In this document: piece by piece, positions 54,377-63,741 of the stretch
How positions within the stretch are numbered: position 1 is the first letter of the stretch
How the letters are laid out: each line of letters starts with the position of its first letter
Origin: Abyssibacter profundi
GTDB lineage: Bacteria > Pseudomonadota > Gammaproteobacteria > Nevskiales > OUC007
DNA: 64,000 nucleotides
Reading direction: 5' to 3'
Assembly: GCF_003151135.1 (NCBI RefSeq)
Contig: NZ_QEQK01000002.1
Coordinates: 1 to 64,000, forward strand
Program-made: the position numbers and the translations under genes
Notes under the pieces: generated by a model
Database searches by the model: none
What the model was told of the DNA's origin: nothing
What the model saw: only the letters and a program-made list of their open reading frames with translations

Positions 54377-55483
54377 ATGATGAATCGAATACTTCGCTGT
54401 TTGGCCACCGGACTGCTGGCCACCATTCCGGCCAGCCTGCTCTTCGCCGCCCCACCCAAGGTCGAAACCCTCGCAACGGGGTTGAATCACCCGTGGTGTG
54501 TGGCGTTTTTGCCGGATGGGCGCTGGCTGATTACCGAGCGCGCCGGGCAGTTACGCATCCTGGATGAGGGCGGATTGCGTCCGGAACCGGTTGCGGGCGT
54601 GCCGGCCGTTTATGCAGCCAGCCAGGGCGGCTTGTTTGATGTGTTGCCGGCGCGTGATTTTGCGAACTCGGGTCATGTCTATCTGTCGTTTGCGCATGGC
54701 ACCCCCGATGCCAACGCGACACGGGTGGTCCGCGCCAGGCTGGTCGATGATCGGCTGGAGGAGGTCACGCCCATCTTTACCGCCGCACCGAACAAGGACA
54801 CGCCGGTCCACTATGGCGGACGCATGGCCTGGCTGCCGGATGGCACGTTGCTGCTCACCTTGGGCGATGGCTTCGACTATCGAGAGGCAGCGCAACGCCT
54901 GGATTCGCATCTTGGAACCATTGTGCGGGTCAACGCCGATGGCAGCATTCCGGATGACAATCCCTTTGTTGATCAGCCCGAGGCCCTGGATGCGATCTAC
55001 ACCTACGGCAATCGCAACGTCCAGGGACTGGTGGTGGACGAACAATCCGGTCGCGTCTACGCCCACGAGCATGGGCCGCGGGGTGGGGATGAGATCAATC
55101 GGCTGCAGCCGGGCGGGAACTACGGCTGGCCGGTTGCCACCCATGGCATCGACTATTCCGGGGCGGTGATTTCGCCGTATAAGCAGCGCCCTGGCATGAT
55201 CGATCCGCTGGTGGTTTGGACGCCCTCAATCGCGCCCAGCGGCATGGCGCTATACCGCGGGGAACGGTTTGCCGACTGGCAGGGTAATTTGCTGGTCTCC
55301 ACCCTGGCAGAACGCAGTTTGCGGCGGGTCGAGCTCGATGCGTCCGGCCGCGTCGTCGGCCAGCATGTGCTGATGCAAGACCGCGGCGTTCGGCTGCGTG
55401 ACGTCAGGGTGGCCCCCGATGGTGCGGTGATCGTGTTGACCGATGCCCCCGATGGCCGGGTGCTCAGGTTGACGCCGGGTTAG
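54377..55483 (+). CDS. PQQ-type soluble aldose dehydrogenase (YliI/GDH-like)
   Basis: A 368-residue protein with a signal peptide (ILRCLATGLLATIPASLLFAA) and the six-bladed propeller motifs of the soluble PQQ dehydrogenases: LNHPWCVAFLPDGRWLITERAG, GGLFDVLPARDF, HYGGRMAWLPDGTLLLTLGDGFDY, YTYGNRNVQGLV, EHGPRGGDEINRL, and SPYKQRPGMIDPLVVWTPSIAPSGMALY. It oxidises aldoses in the periplasm with PQQ supplied by the cell. No pqq genes are in the window. Its 3' end overlaps the convergent 1684-residue gene by 20 bp. Confidence 0.92.
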   Translation: MMNRILRCLATGLLATIPASLLFAAPPKVETLATGLNHPWCVAFLPDGRWLITERAGQLRILDEGGLRPEPVAGVPAVYAASQGGLFDVLPARDFANSGHVYLSFAHGTPDANATRVVRARLVDDRLEEVTPIFTAAPNKDTPVHYGGRMAWLPDGTLLLTLGDGFDYREAAQRLDSHLGTIVRVNADGSIPDDNPFVDQPEALDAIYTYGNRNVQGLVVDEQSGRVYAHEHGPRGGDEINRLQPGGNYGWPVATHGIDYSGAVISPYKQRPGMIDPLVVWTPSIAPSGMALYRGERFADWQGNLLVSTLAERSLRRVELDASGRVVGQHVLMQDRGVRLRDVRVAPDGAVIVLTDAPDGRVLRLTPG

Positions 55484-58400
55484 CGACGTCTGGGGGCAGT
55501 GGGAGATCGAATACGAAGCTGGCGCCGGCGTATTCCTGCGGATCTTCAATACGAAGCTGACCGTCGTGGGCTTCGACCACGCGCGTGCAGATGGCCAGCC
55601 CCAGTCCCAGCGTGCCGCGCTTGGGGCCGTGCCCCTGTTGCTTGGGCTGTAGCAGACGCTCGCGGTCAGCAGCCGGAATGCCGTCGCCATCGTCTTCCAC
55701 CCGGATGTGCAGCCGGTTCTGTTTGGCCTGGGCATCGATGAGCAGCCTGGCGGGGCGGTCGGCGGCGCGGTGGCGATAGGCATTGCTCATCAGATTCTGG
55801 AGCAGGCTGCGCAGATTCGCCGTATGACCAAATACAAGCAGTTCGCCGCCGCGCAGCGTGAGTTGCTCGGGGGCAAATCCATCCTCGCCGCAGGCCTGCA
55901 GCGCACCGGCGACGATTTGCTCCAGCGGTGCTGACTCCCGGTCTTGGTCAGACTGGGACGAGCGTGCCAGCTGCAGCAGGCCCTGCACCTGCTCCGATGC
56001 TTCCTGCGCGCTCTGGCCGATCATGCCGAACATCTTGCTCGTGCGTTCGTCCAGCTGGTCTTCCAGACGGGGCCCCAACAAGTCCACAACGCCGCTAATA
56101 CGGCGCAGTGGGGCCTGCAGGTCGTGGGAGGCCGCCGACGCGAAGGTGTCCAGGTCGGCGCTTAATCGCGTCAGTTGTTGGCGCTCGGCTTCCAGCGCGC
56201 GGTTGGCTTCGGCCAGTTCATGCGTGCGGATTTCCACGCGTCGTTCCAGTTCCCGCTGCGTTTCGATGCCCCGCAATGCCGTGGCCGCCTGTGTGGCGAG
56301 TAGGGTGATGACGGCCACCTGTTCATCGGAGAACGCATAGGCGCTGCTGCGTTGCTCCATATAGGCGAATCCGGTGGTCTGGCCATACAGACGCAGCGGC
56401 AAACAAACCGCGGAGAGCACGCCGCGACGTTTGAGCACCGGGTCCTGGTCCGGCCACTCGGTGGCGGCCATGTCGTGGACAATCAGTGGTTTGGCACTGC
56501 GCAACATGGATTGGATCAGCATGTCCGGAATCGCCGGGTCACCCTGTTCTGCATCGGGCAGCTCGCCGGCCGCAGACAGGACATGCAGCCCGCCGGCATG
56601 GACCTCGCCCAGGCAGCCCCAGTGGGCACCGGCGTTTTCAACAAGCATCTGTGCGAGGCCACGTCGCATGGCTTCCGGCGTGGCCTGCTCGGTGATGGTC
56701 GAGGACGCCTTGAGCGCGGACAAGCCATCCAAGGCCGTGAGGCTGGTCTGTACCGGCGCGGTCGCGGCATGGCTCTCGCCTCCGCGACCGACTCGCTGGT
56801 CGCGCAACCTGCGGACCTTGGCCGTGGCACCCCATTGGTTGTAGTGCTCCACGGCCTGGGTCAGGTAGTGATCCGCGGTCAGCCAGGCTTGTTGTCGCTG
56901 CCAATGCTGGGCGAAAAACTCTTCTGCCAGTGCCTGAACGTTGGTGTACTCGTGTTGAGCGGCGCCGGTGATTGCTGATTCAAAGGCGACGATGGCCTCC
57001 TGATGACGCTGGCCATACGATCGGCAGACCGCTCGGACCAGGTCTGCCTTATGGGCAAAGTTGCCCGGTGCATAGCGTGCCCAGCGTCGGAGTCGGCGGT
57101 AGCACTGGACGATGCGTGCCCGATCGTCTGCCCCGGGCGCGCCTTGTGTCGCGGCGAACAGGATCAGGGGGTAGTAGAGGCTGAACTCGGCCAGCTCCGC
57201 CATCCCAGGTGCGCCGTAGGCGTAGGCTTCGGCCTTGCGCGCATAGGCCAGGGCCTGCTCGGGTTCATCCAGCAGGTGGCAGACGATCATCTGCGAGACC
57301 CGGATGTTGAACACCAGAAACGGGCTATTGCCCGATTCCAGCTCGGCGGCCAGTGCATTGGCATCGTAGTCGTCACCAACCAGCTCGATACCGACGCCGC
57401 CCTGATCCGACAGATTCATGGCCAGCTGTCGCCAGACCTGTGCGAAGCCCACGTGATAGGCCATATGCAGCTTGCGAATCAGTTCGATGCAGCGATTCTG
57501 CTGCCGCAGGGCTTCAGACAGCGGAATGCCGGTGAAAACGGCATGTTTGCCGAATTGAATGCCGTTGTAACAGCCGTACTCGAAATCGCCATGGTCGATC
57601 CCGGATTGAAAGCCGCGGGGCAGTTCTGTGAGCGATTCGCGCAGCGGTCGCGTCCAGTGCGCGACAAACACGTAGTAGAGGTTGAGAATCTTTGCTTCCA
57701 GCGGCCGGGCCTTGAAGCGTTGCAATAATTGCAGGGCTTGTCGGCCCATCCGTTCGCCGGCGGGAATGTCGCCGAACACGCCGCTCAGCAGCACGGCATA
57801 AAACCCGTAGGCAAACGACGACAGCGCGTTCACGCCCCGGTCCAGCGTCAGCTGCATCATGGATAAGGTCAGCGCCTGCCATAGCTGCGGACGCATGACG
57901 TAGGCGGCGCCGGCCGCGCCGGTCATGACCGACAGGGCGATGGCCGCCTTGGGGTCATCCAGCAACGGTGCGGCTTCAAGATCGGTGGCCATCGCCTGTT
58001 CAGCAATCCGCTGTCGTTGGCTGGCCACGCGTTGGACGAGTGCGTCATCGTCGCGGGGGATGGATACACCCAGGCGGTCGAGTGTCACCAGGGCGTAGTC
58101 CAGCGCACCGTGTTGATCGTCGTCTGCGATCAGACGCTCGATGAGCAGCTGATCCAGCATCGCGCGCTCCACAACATCCAGGTTGCGTTGCTCCAGTGCC
58201 CGAATCCGGTCGCGGGCGGCTTGTTCGCTGCCGCTGCGAAACTCGCAGCGAATCAATGCCAGTTCAAAGCTCAGTGCCTGCTCAGGGTCTTGCGCCCAGT
58301 GATCGCTCGGCCGCAGGACTTCCGCCGCCTGGTAGGTCTGCAGGGCCACGTCGTGTGCAAACTCGGCATTGGCTGCCTCCGCGGTTTGCAGGGCCAGATT

Positions 58401-60518
58401 GAAGACCGCGCTGCGTTCCGTTGCCGTCTCGATTCGGGCCAAGGCGCGAAGGTATTGCGCCATAACCCGATGATGCTCGGCATCCTGGCGGTGGAGAAAC
58501 CGTGCCAGATGGTGGTGAAAGTCTGGGCGGTCCTGCTCCGGCGTGAGGGTGTATGCGGCTTCCTGGATTCGGTCATGCCAGAACCGGGGTTGCTCGTCGC
58601 TCCAGTGAATCAGCTGGTACCGATGGGCGATCTCGAGTTGGCGATGCAGCTCATCGGCTTCGATCCCGAGCAAGGCCGCCAGCTCATCGGTCGTGGCTGC
58701 GTTATCCAGTCCCGCCAGGTGGCGCAGGCTGTCCTGAACCGTTGCCGGCTGGCGGCGTAGCTGCTCCAGCACCAGATCGACCACATCATCGGGAAGCGGG
58801 AGTGCCTGCAACCCGGCAAGGTCTGGCTGCCAGCAGCGCGTCGCTGCATTCATATGCAGCAGTCCGTGGTCCCACCAGTCCATCAGCACGCGGCGAAGAA
58901 AGAAGGGATTGCCGCCGGTGATCTCTCCCAAATGCCGGACCATCGCGTCTCGGGCGTTGGCGGCCATGGGAAGCTCGGTGTCGATCAACCGCGTGATGGC
59001 GTCTTGATCCAGCGGTGCCAGCTGTATCCGGCTGACTCGCTCCGATTCTTCAGTCTGCGCCAGCCAGGTGGCGAGCTGCGGGTTCTGCGTGACCTCGTTG
59101 TCACGGTAGGCCCCCAGGATGAGCAGATGGCGTGTGATCTGCGACTTGACCAGATGAGCCAGCAAGTCGAGAGAGGCGGAATCTGCCCACTGCAAATCGT
59201 CGACAAACACCACCATCGGGCGCGCCAGGTCGGCCAGTTCGGCGATGAGGCATTCGGCGTCGTAGCGCATGCGCGCCTGGGCTTCAGGAGACAAATCCTG
59301 CGCCCGCTCACCCGTCTCATAGTCGCCCGGTCGCAGGACACTCAGGGCTTCTGCATGGCGTTTGAGTAAGGCATTCCGTTGTTCTTGGCCCATTCCGCGT
59401 GCCCGCAATTCGCTGAGCGACTGGCGGATGATGCTCTGCCATGCCGAGTAGGGACGGTTGCGCTGGGCCTGATCGAATTTGCCCTCGGCCCAGATGAGGT
59501 CTGGCTCGGATGCAAGGCAATGCCTGGCAAAAGCCGACTTGCCAATGCCTGAGGTTCCGGTGATGAGTTGGCAGTGCAGGCTGCCGTTTCGGACCTGTTG
59601 CAGGCGCGCATTGAGATCGCGGGCATTGGCCTCGCGGGCGAACAGGCGCCGACTGGGGGTATACGTAGTGACCGGGTCCTGATGTCCCAATCCATCGACC
59701 GGCATCGTGGTGTCGCCGGTCAGCCAACGCTCCAGGTCTGCGAGCAAACCGTATGCAGATTGATAGCGATCCGCCGGGTGCTTGCGCAGGAGCTTGTCGA
59801 TGATCGCTGCCAGCAAGGCGTCGCAGTCCGGCGCCTTGGCGTCGGCCAGCGCTGGCGCCTGTGTCAGGTGGCGATGCAACAGGGCAAGAGGGTCGTCTTC
59901 GGCGGTCCCGAAGGGCGGAGCGCCGGTCAGCATGTGAAACAGCATGGCCCCGACGGCATAGAGGTCTGCGCGGCGATCGATCTGGGCGAATTGGCGGCCA
60001 CTGCACTCCGGCGCCAGGTAGGCCAGATGGTCGAGATCCAGTACCTGGTCCGGGTCGGCCGTGTACGGAATACCCGCCGTCTGGTCCAGACCGAGCAGCT
60101 CCACGCCGGGCGCCTCTCCGATCAGCAGCATGCCTGGGTGGAGCGCCTTGAGTGCCCGGCCCGAGCTGTGCAGCGCATCGAGCTGCCGCAGCAGTGCACC
60201 GGTGATTTGCACGGCAGCCGTTGGATCCAGTGGTGCCTGCGCCAACAGGTACTGGTCACCCCGTTGTGCTGGCCATGCGGTCGGGTTCCAGACCAGGGCG
60301 GGCATCTTCCGGAATTCAACCAGCCGCGCATGCGCGTTGGGGGCGAGCATCAGGCGCAGCGCGCGTTCTTGCTCCAGCGTCTCCTGGGCGACATCGGCTG
60401 CGGTCCCCGCAGCCAGGAGTTTCAGAAGGTGGTCGTTGTTGGTGCCGTTCAGGCGCGCATTCAACAGGCGCCAGGCTGCGGTGTCCGCAATGGTGTCTCG
60501 CGTCTCTATCGCATCCAT
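55464..60518 (-). CDS. Giant signalling protein: degenerate kinase domain, AAA-type ATPase, GAF, histidine kinase
   Basis: A 1684-residue polypeptide. Residues 1-270 follow a Ser/Thr kinase fold but with LHPGML in place of HRDLKP (H127), no DFG, and no VAIK lysine, though APE (169-171) and DLYAVGAMLFHMLTG are kept. The ATPase region starts at about 285 with P-loop GTSGIGKS (321-328), Walker B VVFVDDLQWADS, then long TPR-like helices. A GAF domain (about 1320-1460) and a histidine kinase follow, phospho-acceptor in FASAASHDLQAPLRR and ATPase ending GTLGLGLAICTRVVEAHDG. No adjacent response regulator. Such trifunctional proteins are known in gammaproteobacteria and myxobacteria, but with a functional kinase end in most. 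Confidence 0.9.
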   Translation of the reverse strand: MDAIETRDTIADTAAWRLLNARLNGTNNDHLLKLLAAGTAADVAQETLEQERALRLMLAPNAHARLVEFRKMPALVWNPTAWPAQRGDQYLLAQAPLDPTAAVQITGALLRQLDALHSSGRALKALHPGMLLIGEAPGVELLGLDQTAGIPYTADPDQVLDLDHLAYLAPECSGRQFAQIDRRADLYAVGAMLFHMLTGAPPFGTAEDDPLALLHRHLTQAPALADAKAPDCDALLAAIIDKLLRKHPADRYQSAYGLLADLERWLTGDTTMPVDGLGHQDPVTTYTPSRRLFAREANARDLNARLQQVRNGSLHCQLITGTSGIGKSAFARHCLASEPDLIWAEGKFDQAQRNRPYSAWQSIIRQSLSELRARGMGQEQRNALLKRHAEALSVLRPGDYETGERAQDLSPEAQARMRYDAECLIAELADLARPMVVFVDDLQWADSASLDLLAHLVKSQITRHLLILGAYRDNEVTQNPQLATWLAQTEESERVSRIQLAPLDQDAITRLIDTELPMAANARDAMVRHLGEITGGNPFFLRRVLMDWWDHGLLHMNAATRCWQPDLAGLQALPLPDDVVDLVLEQLRRQPATVQDSLRHLAGLDNAATTDELAALLGIEADELHRQLEIAHRYQLIHWSDEQPRFWHDRIQEAAYTLTPEQDRPDFHHHLARFLHRQDAEHHRVMAQYLRALARIETATERSAVFNLALQTAEAANAEFAHDVALQTYQAAEVLRPSDHWAQDPEQALSFELALIRCEFRSGSEQAARDRIRALEQRNLDVVERAMLDQLLIERLIADDDQHGALDYALVTLDRLGVSIPRDDDALVQRVASQRQRIAEQAMATDLEAAPLLDDPKAAIALSVMTGAAGAAYVMRPQLWQALTLSMMQLTLDRGVNALSSFAYGFYAVLLSGVFGDIPAGERMGRQALQLLQRFKARPLEAKILNLYYVFVAHWTRPLRESLTELPRGFQSGIDHGDFEYGCYNGIQFGKHAVFTGIPLSEALRQQNRCIELIRKLHMAYHVGFAQVWRQLAMNLSDQGGVGIELVGDDYDANALAAELESGNSPFLVFNIRVSQMIVCHLLDEPEQALAYARKAEAYAYGAPGMAELAEFSLYYPLILFAATQGAPGADDRARIVQCYRRLRRWARYAPGNFAHKADLVRAVCRSYGQRHQEAIVAFESAITGAAQHEYTNVQALAEEFFAQHWQRQQAWLTADHYLTQAVEHYNQWGATAKVRRLRDQRVGRGGESHAATAPVQTSLTALDGLSALKASSTITEQATPEAMRRGLAQMLVENAGAHWGCLGEVHAGGLHVLSAAGELPDAEQGDPAIPDMLIQSMLRSAKPLIVHDMAATEWPDQDPVLKRRGVLSAVCLPLRLYGQTTGFAYMEQRSSAYAFSDEQVAVITLLATQAATALRGIETQRELERRVEIRTHELAEANRALEAERQQLTRLSADLDTFASAASHDLQAPLRRISGVVDLLGPRLEDQLDERTSKMFGMIGQSAQEASEQVQGLLQLARSSQSDQDRESAPLEQIVAGALQACGEDGFAPEQLTLRGGELLVFGHTANLRSLLQNLMSNAYRHRAADRPARLLIDAQAKQNRLHIRVEDDGDGIPAADRERLLQPKQQGHGPKRGTLGLGLAICTRVVEAHDGQLRIEDPQEYAGASFVFDLPLPPDVANPAST

Positions 60519-60907
60519 GGTGTGCCGCTCACCTCTTCAACCCGGGTGTTAAGAAAACGCTGATTGAGGTCCGCTCGCCAAGGCCGTGGCTGTGGTCCGC
60601 CAGGCCGGACGGAGCGCGTCCCCGATGGTCCTTTCAGATCGGCAAGCGACAACCCTGTCTTGCGGAACACCGCTTGCTGCTGATCGGGGATGATCCAACG
60701 CGAGCGCATGCGTCTTGCCTGGTCCGATATCAGACGGCCGCTCGGCAGTGCGAATCAATCCGTGTCTTCCTGATGCTTGAATAACATGTTGTCGGCCGGC
60801 AGGGCGAGTTATTGAGTCGGGAGGCAGGCCGGACGGCCGGCCATCGATTCCTGTGCTATTGATCGTGGGCATGATTAGGCTGCCTTGCTAAATAACGGTG
60901 GATCGCT
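60519..60907. other. Gene-free spacer before nhaD
   Basis: A 389-bp stretch between the giant signalling gene start (minus) and nhaD (plus). It should hold promoters for both. Short frames exist on both strands but none has recognisable similarity or a ribosome-binding site. I see no convincing riboswitch fold, attC or palindrome. Confidence 0.6.
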
Positions 60908-62368
60908 ATGCTCGCCGCCCCGTTTTCTCTCCTGATTGCTATGTCGCGACTGTTGATCGTGCTCGCCAGCCTGTTGTTGACGCCTTCGCTTGTGTGGGCT
61001 GCCGATACAACGACGGGTCCAGCCTTGGATCTCACCATGAGCTGGTTCGGTATCACCAGCTTGCTGTTGTTCGTCGTGGCCTATGTGCTGGTGGTGCTGG
61101 AGGAATGGAGTGGCATGCGCAAGTCCATTCCGGTGCTCATGGCAGCCGGGTTCATCTGGACGCTGATCGGGCTGGCCTACACGCTGGCCGGACAGCCACA
61201 CTGGGCTGGCGAAATGGTCCGCCATAGCCTGCTGGAGTTCGGTGAACTCCTGTTGTTCCTGCTGGTGGCCATGACCTATGTCAATACGCTGCAGGAGCGC
61301 GGCGTATTTGATGCCTTGCGCAGCTGGCTGGTCGGGCGCGGGTTCTCGCTGCGCATGGTGTTCTGGATTACGGGCGTGCTGGCGTTCGTGATGTCGCCGC
61401 TGGCTGACAACATGACCACCGCCCTGGTGTTGTCTTCGGTGGCCTTGACCGTGGGCGGCTCGCAAACGCGATTCGTTGTCGTGGCCTGCATCAATATCGT
61501 GGTGGCGGCGAATGCGGGCGGGGCGTTCAGCCCGTTCGGAGACATTACGACCCTGATGGTCTGGCAGAAGGGCGTGTTGGGTGCCGCGGAATTTATGGCG
61601 CTGCTGCTACCCGCGTTCGTGAACTGGATCGTGCCGGCGGTCATCCTCAGTTTTGCAGTGCCCGGTGGGCGCCCCGAGGCGCTGTCCGAGTCCGTTGAGG
61701 TCAAACGGGGCGGGTACATCATTATCGGGATGTTCGTCGTGACCGTGGCGGTGACCGTGACCATGCACACCGCGTTTCACCTGCCGCCTGCGCTGGGCAT
61801 GATGGGCGGGTTGGGGTTGTTGAAACTCTACGGTTGGTACCTCAACTGGTCTGGACTGCGACGCCAGGGGCAGCCGATGACCTTCGTATCGCATGATGAA
61901 ATGATGTCCGATCACACCGAACCCCACGCCCCGAATACCTTTCGAGAAGTGGCCAGGGCCGAGTGGGATACGCTGTTGTTCTTCTACGGCATCATCGTGT
62001 GCGTTGGCGGCCTGGGTGCCCTGGGGTATCTGGCAGTCGGTTCGCAGTTCATCTACGAAGGCCTGGGGCCCATGACGGCCAATATTCTGGTTGGTGTCGC
62101 CTCAGCAATCATTGACAACATTCCGGTGATGTACGCGGTGCTCAGCATGGACCCGGTGATGTCCGACGGGCACTGGTTGTTGGTCACGCTGACTGCGGGC
62201 GTGGGTGGCTCGCTGCTGTCCATTGGGTCTGCCGCTGGTGTTGCCGTCATGGGGCAGGCGCATGGTCGTTATACCTTCTTCTCGCACCTGCGCTGGAGCT
62301 GGGCGATTGCATTGGGTTACGCGGCCGGGATCGCCACGCATCTTTGGTTGAATCAGGGCTTGTTCTAG
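60908..62368 (+). CDS. nhaD: NhaD-type Na+/H+ antiporter
   Basis: A 486-residue, twelve-or-so-helix membrane protein of the NhaD family: ALVLSSVALTVGGSQTRFVVVACINIVVAANAGGAFSPFGDITTLMVWQKG contains the conserved Asp-Asn core of the ion-transport superfamily, and SAIIDNIPVMYAVLSMDP repeats it in the second half. A signal-like N-terminus (LLIVLASLLLTPSLVWAADTT) is normal for NhaD. It expels Na+ (and Li+) in exchange for protons, suited to saline or alkaline life. GGTGGA precedes the ATG. Confidence 0.95.
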   Translation: MLAAPFSLLIAMSRLLIVLASLLLTPSLVWAADTTTGPALDLTMSWFGITSLLLFVVAYVLVVLEEWSGMRKSIPVLMAAGFIWTLIGLAYTLAGQPHWAGEMVRHSLLEFGELLLFLLVAMTYVNTLQERGVFDALRSWLVGRGFSLRMVFWITGVLAFVMSPLADNMTTALVLSSVALTVGGSQTRFVVVACINIVVAANAGGAFSPFGDITTLMVWQKGVLGAAEFMALLLPAFVNWIVPAVILSFAVPGGRPEALSESVEVKRGGYIIIGMFVVTVAVTVTMHTAFHLPPALGMMGGLGLLKLYGWYLNWSGLRRQGQPMTFVSHDEMMSDHTEPHAPNTFREVARAEWDTLLFFYGIIVCVGGLGALGYLAVGSQFIYEGLGPMTANILVGVASAIIDNIPVMYAVLSMDPVMSDGHWLLVTLTAGVGGSLLSIGSAAGVAVMGQAHGRYTFFSHLRWSWAIALGYAAGIATHLWLNQGLF

Positions 62369-62494
62369 CGAAGCTGGCCGGTGGTTAGCGCGATGCCATG
62401 CCGACCCAGAGCGGCCACGCGATCACGCTTGGATCTTGGTTGACCGGTTTGTTTGCTGTGGCATGCTCGGCCGGCACCAAATCTTGAAGAGGCC

Positions 62495-62899
62495 ATGCTG
62501 ATGATCGTAACGCCGCTTTATGCCGGCCTGCTTGCCTTGTGGTTCCTGGTGCTCAGCATTTGGGTGATTCAGGCTCGATCGGGTCCCGATGGACCGAGTC
62601 TGGGTGATGGCGGGCGCGAAGATGTGGCACGTCGTGTCCGTGCCCACGGCAATTTTGCGGAGTACACCGCATTGGTGCTCGTGCTGATCGGTTTTGCGGA
62701 GCTGGCCGGATCGCCCGGCTGGCTATTGCATTTGATGGGCCTTTGCCTGCTGATCGGGCGTCTGTTGCATGGCTACGCCTTGGCGTTCACCACGCATTTC
62801 CCACTGGGGCGTGTGGTCGGCATGGTGCTGACCTTCATCGCGCTGCTACTGGGGGCTGGTTTTAACGTCGGGTCCAGCATCAGCCGCCTGCTGCAGTGA
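62495..62899 (+). CDS. MAPEG-family membrane protein
   Basis: A 134-residue, four-helix protein: TPLYAGLLALWFLVLSIWVIQ, the conserved RVRAHGNFAEYTALVLVLIGFAE (glutathione-binding region of MAPEG), LGRLLHGYALA, and VVGMVLTFIALLLGAGFNV. MAPEG proteins are membrane glutathione transferases/peroxidases or related. GAAGAGG precedes the ATG. It stands between nhaD and a DUF2189 gene on the same strand. Confidence 0.92.
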   Translation: MLMIVTPLYAGLLALWFLVLSIWVIQARSGPDGPSLGDGGREDVARRVRAHGNFAEYTALVLVLIGFAELAGSPGWLLHLMGLCLLIGRLLHGYALAFTTHFPLGRVVGMVLTFIALLLGAGFNVGSSISRLLQ

Positions 62900-62928
62900 G
62901 AGCCGACCAGGGCAGAGGCTGACAGTCG

Positions 62929-63699
62929 ATGGCCACCGGTGAAGCTATCCGGCCACTGGTTGCCGGCGCCCATGCGCTGCACTGGACGGCGCCATTCGGT
63001 TGGCTTCGGGCAGGCTGGCATGATCTGCGCGCAGCAGCCGGGACCAGCCTGGGCTACGGCCTCGTGATGGTGGGCATTAGCTGGTTGATCGCGCTGGCCG
63101 CTTGGCGGCTGGGCAACCTGGGTTTTTATCTTGGGTTGTTGAGCGGCTTCGTGTTTTTGGGTCCGCTGTTGGCGCTCACGCTTTACGCGGTCAGCGCACG
63201 GTTGGCCTGCGGAGCGCCGGTCTCGCTACGGCGCACGATCGGCGACGCCAGGAGTGCCCTGGGCGATGCGCTGGTCTTTGCTGTGATCCTGCTCGTGGTC
63301 TTCCTGATCTGGGCGCGCGCAGCCGCCATGATCCACGTGTTTTTCCCGCTGGGTGCCGCGCCGTCACTCTCCGCGTGGCTACGGTTTCTCGGCATCGGTA
63401 GCGCCATTGGCGCGATGTTCTGCGCCATCATTTTTATGGCGAGTGCGTTCTCGCTGCCGATGATGCTGGATCGTCAAACCGACACGGTGACCGCCGTGCT
63501 GTCGAGCATCCACGCAACGCTGCGCAACAAGCCGGCCATGCTGGTATGGGCTGGGGTGATCGGCCTGTTTGTGGTGGTTGGGGTGCTCACGGCTTTTCTG
63601 GCCTATGCCGTGCTGCTGCCCTGGCTGGGCCACGTGGTGTGGCATGGCTACCGCGAAACGCTTGATGTCGCTGCGTGGCCACCACGCCCGCTGCTTTGA
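62929..63699 (+). CDS. DUF2189 family membrane protein
   Basis: A 256-residue integral membrane protein with about six helices (TSLGYGLVMVGISWLIALAAW, FYLGLLSGFVFLGPLLALTLYAVSARL, and others) and the DUF2189 pattern near the start, APFGWLRAGWHDLRAAAGTSLGYG, and the later FSLPMMLDRQTDTVTAVLSSIHATLRNKPAM. These proteins often sit near cytochrome oxidase genes, but none is here; function unknown. Confidence 0.85.
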   Translation: MATGEAIRPLVAGAHALHWTAPFGWLRAGWHDLRAAAGTSLGYGLVMVGISWLIALAAWRLGNLGFYLGLLSGFVFLGPLLALTLYAVSARLACGAPVSLRRTIGDARSALGDALVFAVILLVVFLIWARAAAMIHVFFPLGAAPSLSAWLRFLGIGSAIGAMFCAIIFMASAFSLPMMLDRQTDTVTAVLSSIHATLRNKPAMLVWAGVIGLFVVVGVLTAFLAYAVLLPWLGHVVWHGYRETLDVAAWPPRPLL

Positions 63700-63703
63700 A
63701 CAA

Positions 63704-63732
63704 CGCCGGCCGCGGTGTCACCGCGGCCGGCG
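63704..63732. terminator. Strong hairpin between convergent DUF2189 and thiolase genes
   Basis: CGCCGGCCGCGG (63704-63715), loop TGTCA, CCGCGGCCGGCG (63721-63732): a perfect 12-bp GC stem exactly between two convergent stop codons. No T run on either side, but the symmetry and position fit a shared transcription end. Confidence 0.7.
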
Positions 63733-63741
63733 GAGTCGGTG

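Noticed and set aside
60506-60872. Short minus-strand frames before nhaD
   Set aside because: No ribosome-binding site, no family pattern, and Pro/Arg-rich composition; treated as non-coding.
60790-60907. Riboswitch (Na+ or Li+ type) upstream of nhaD
   Set aside because: I looked for conserved cores and a paired terminator/anti-terminator but saw neither. A covariance search would decide.
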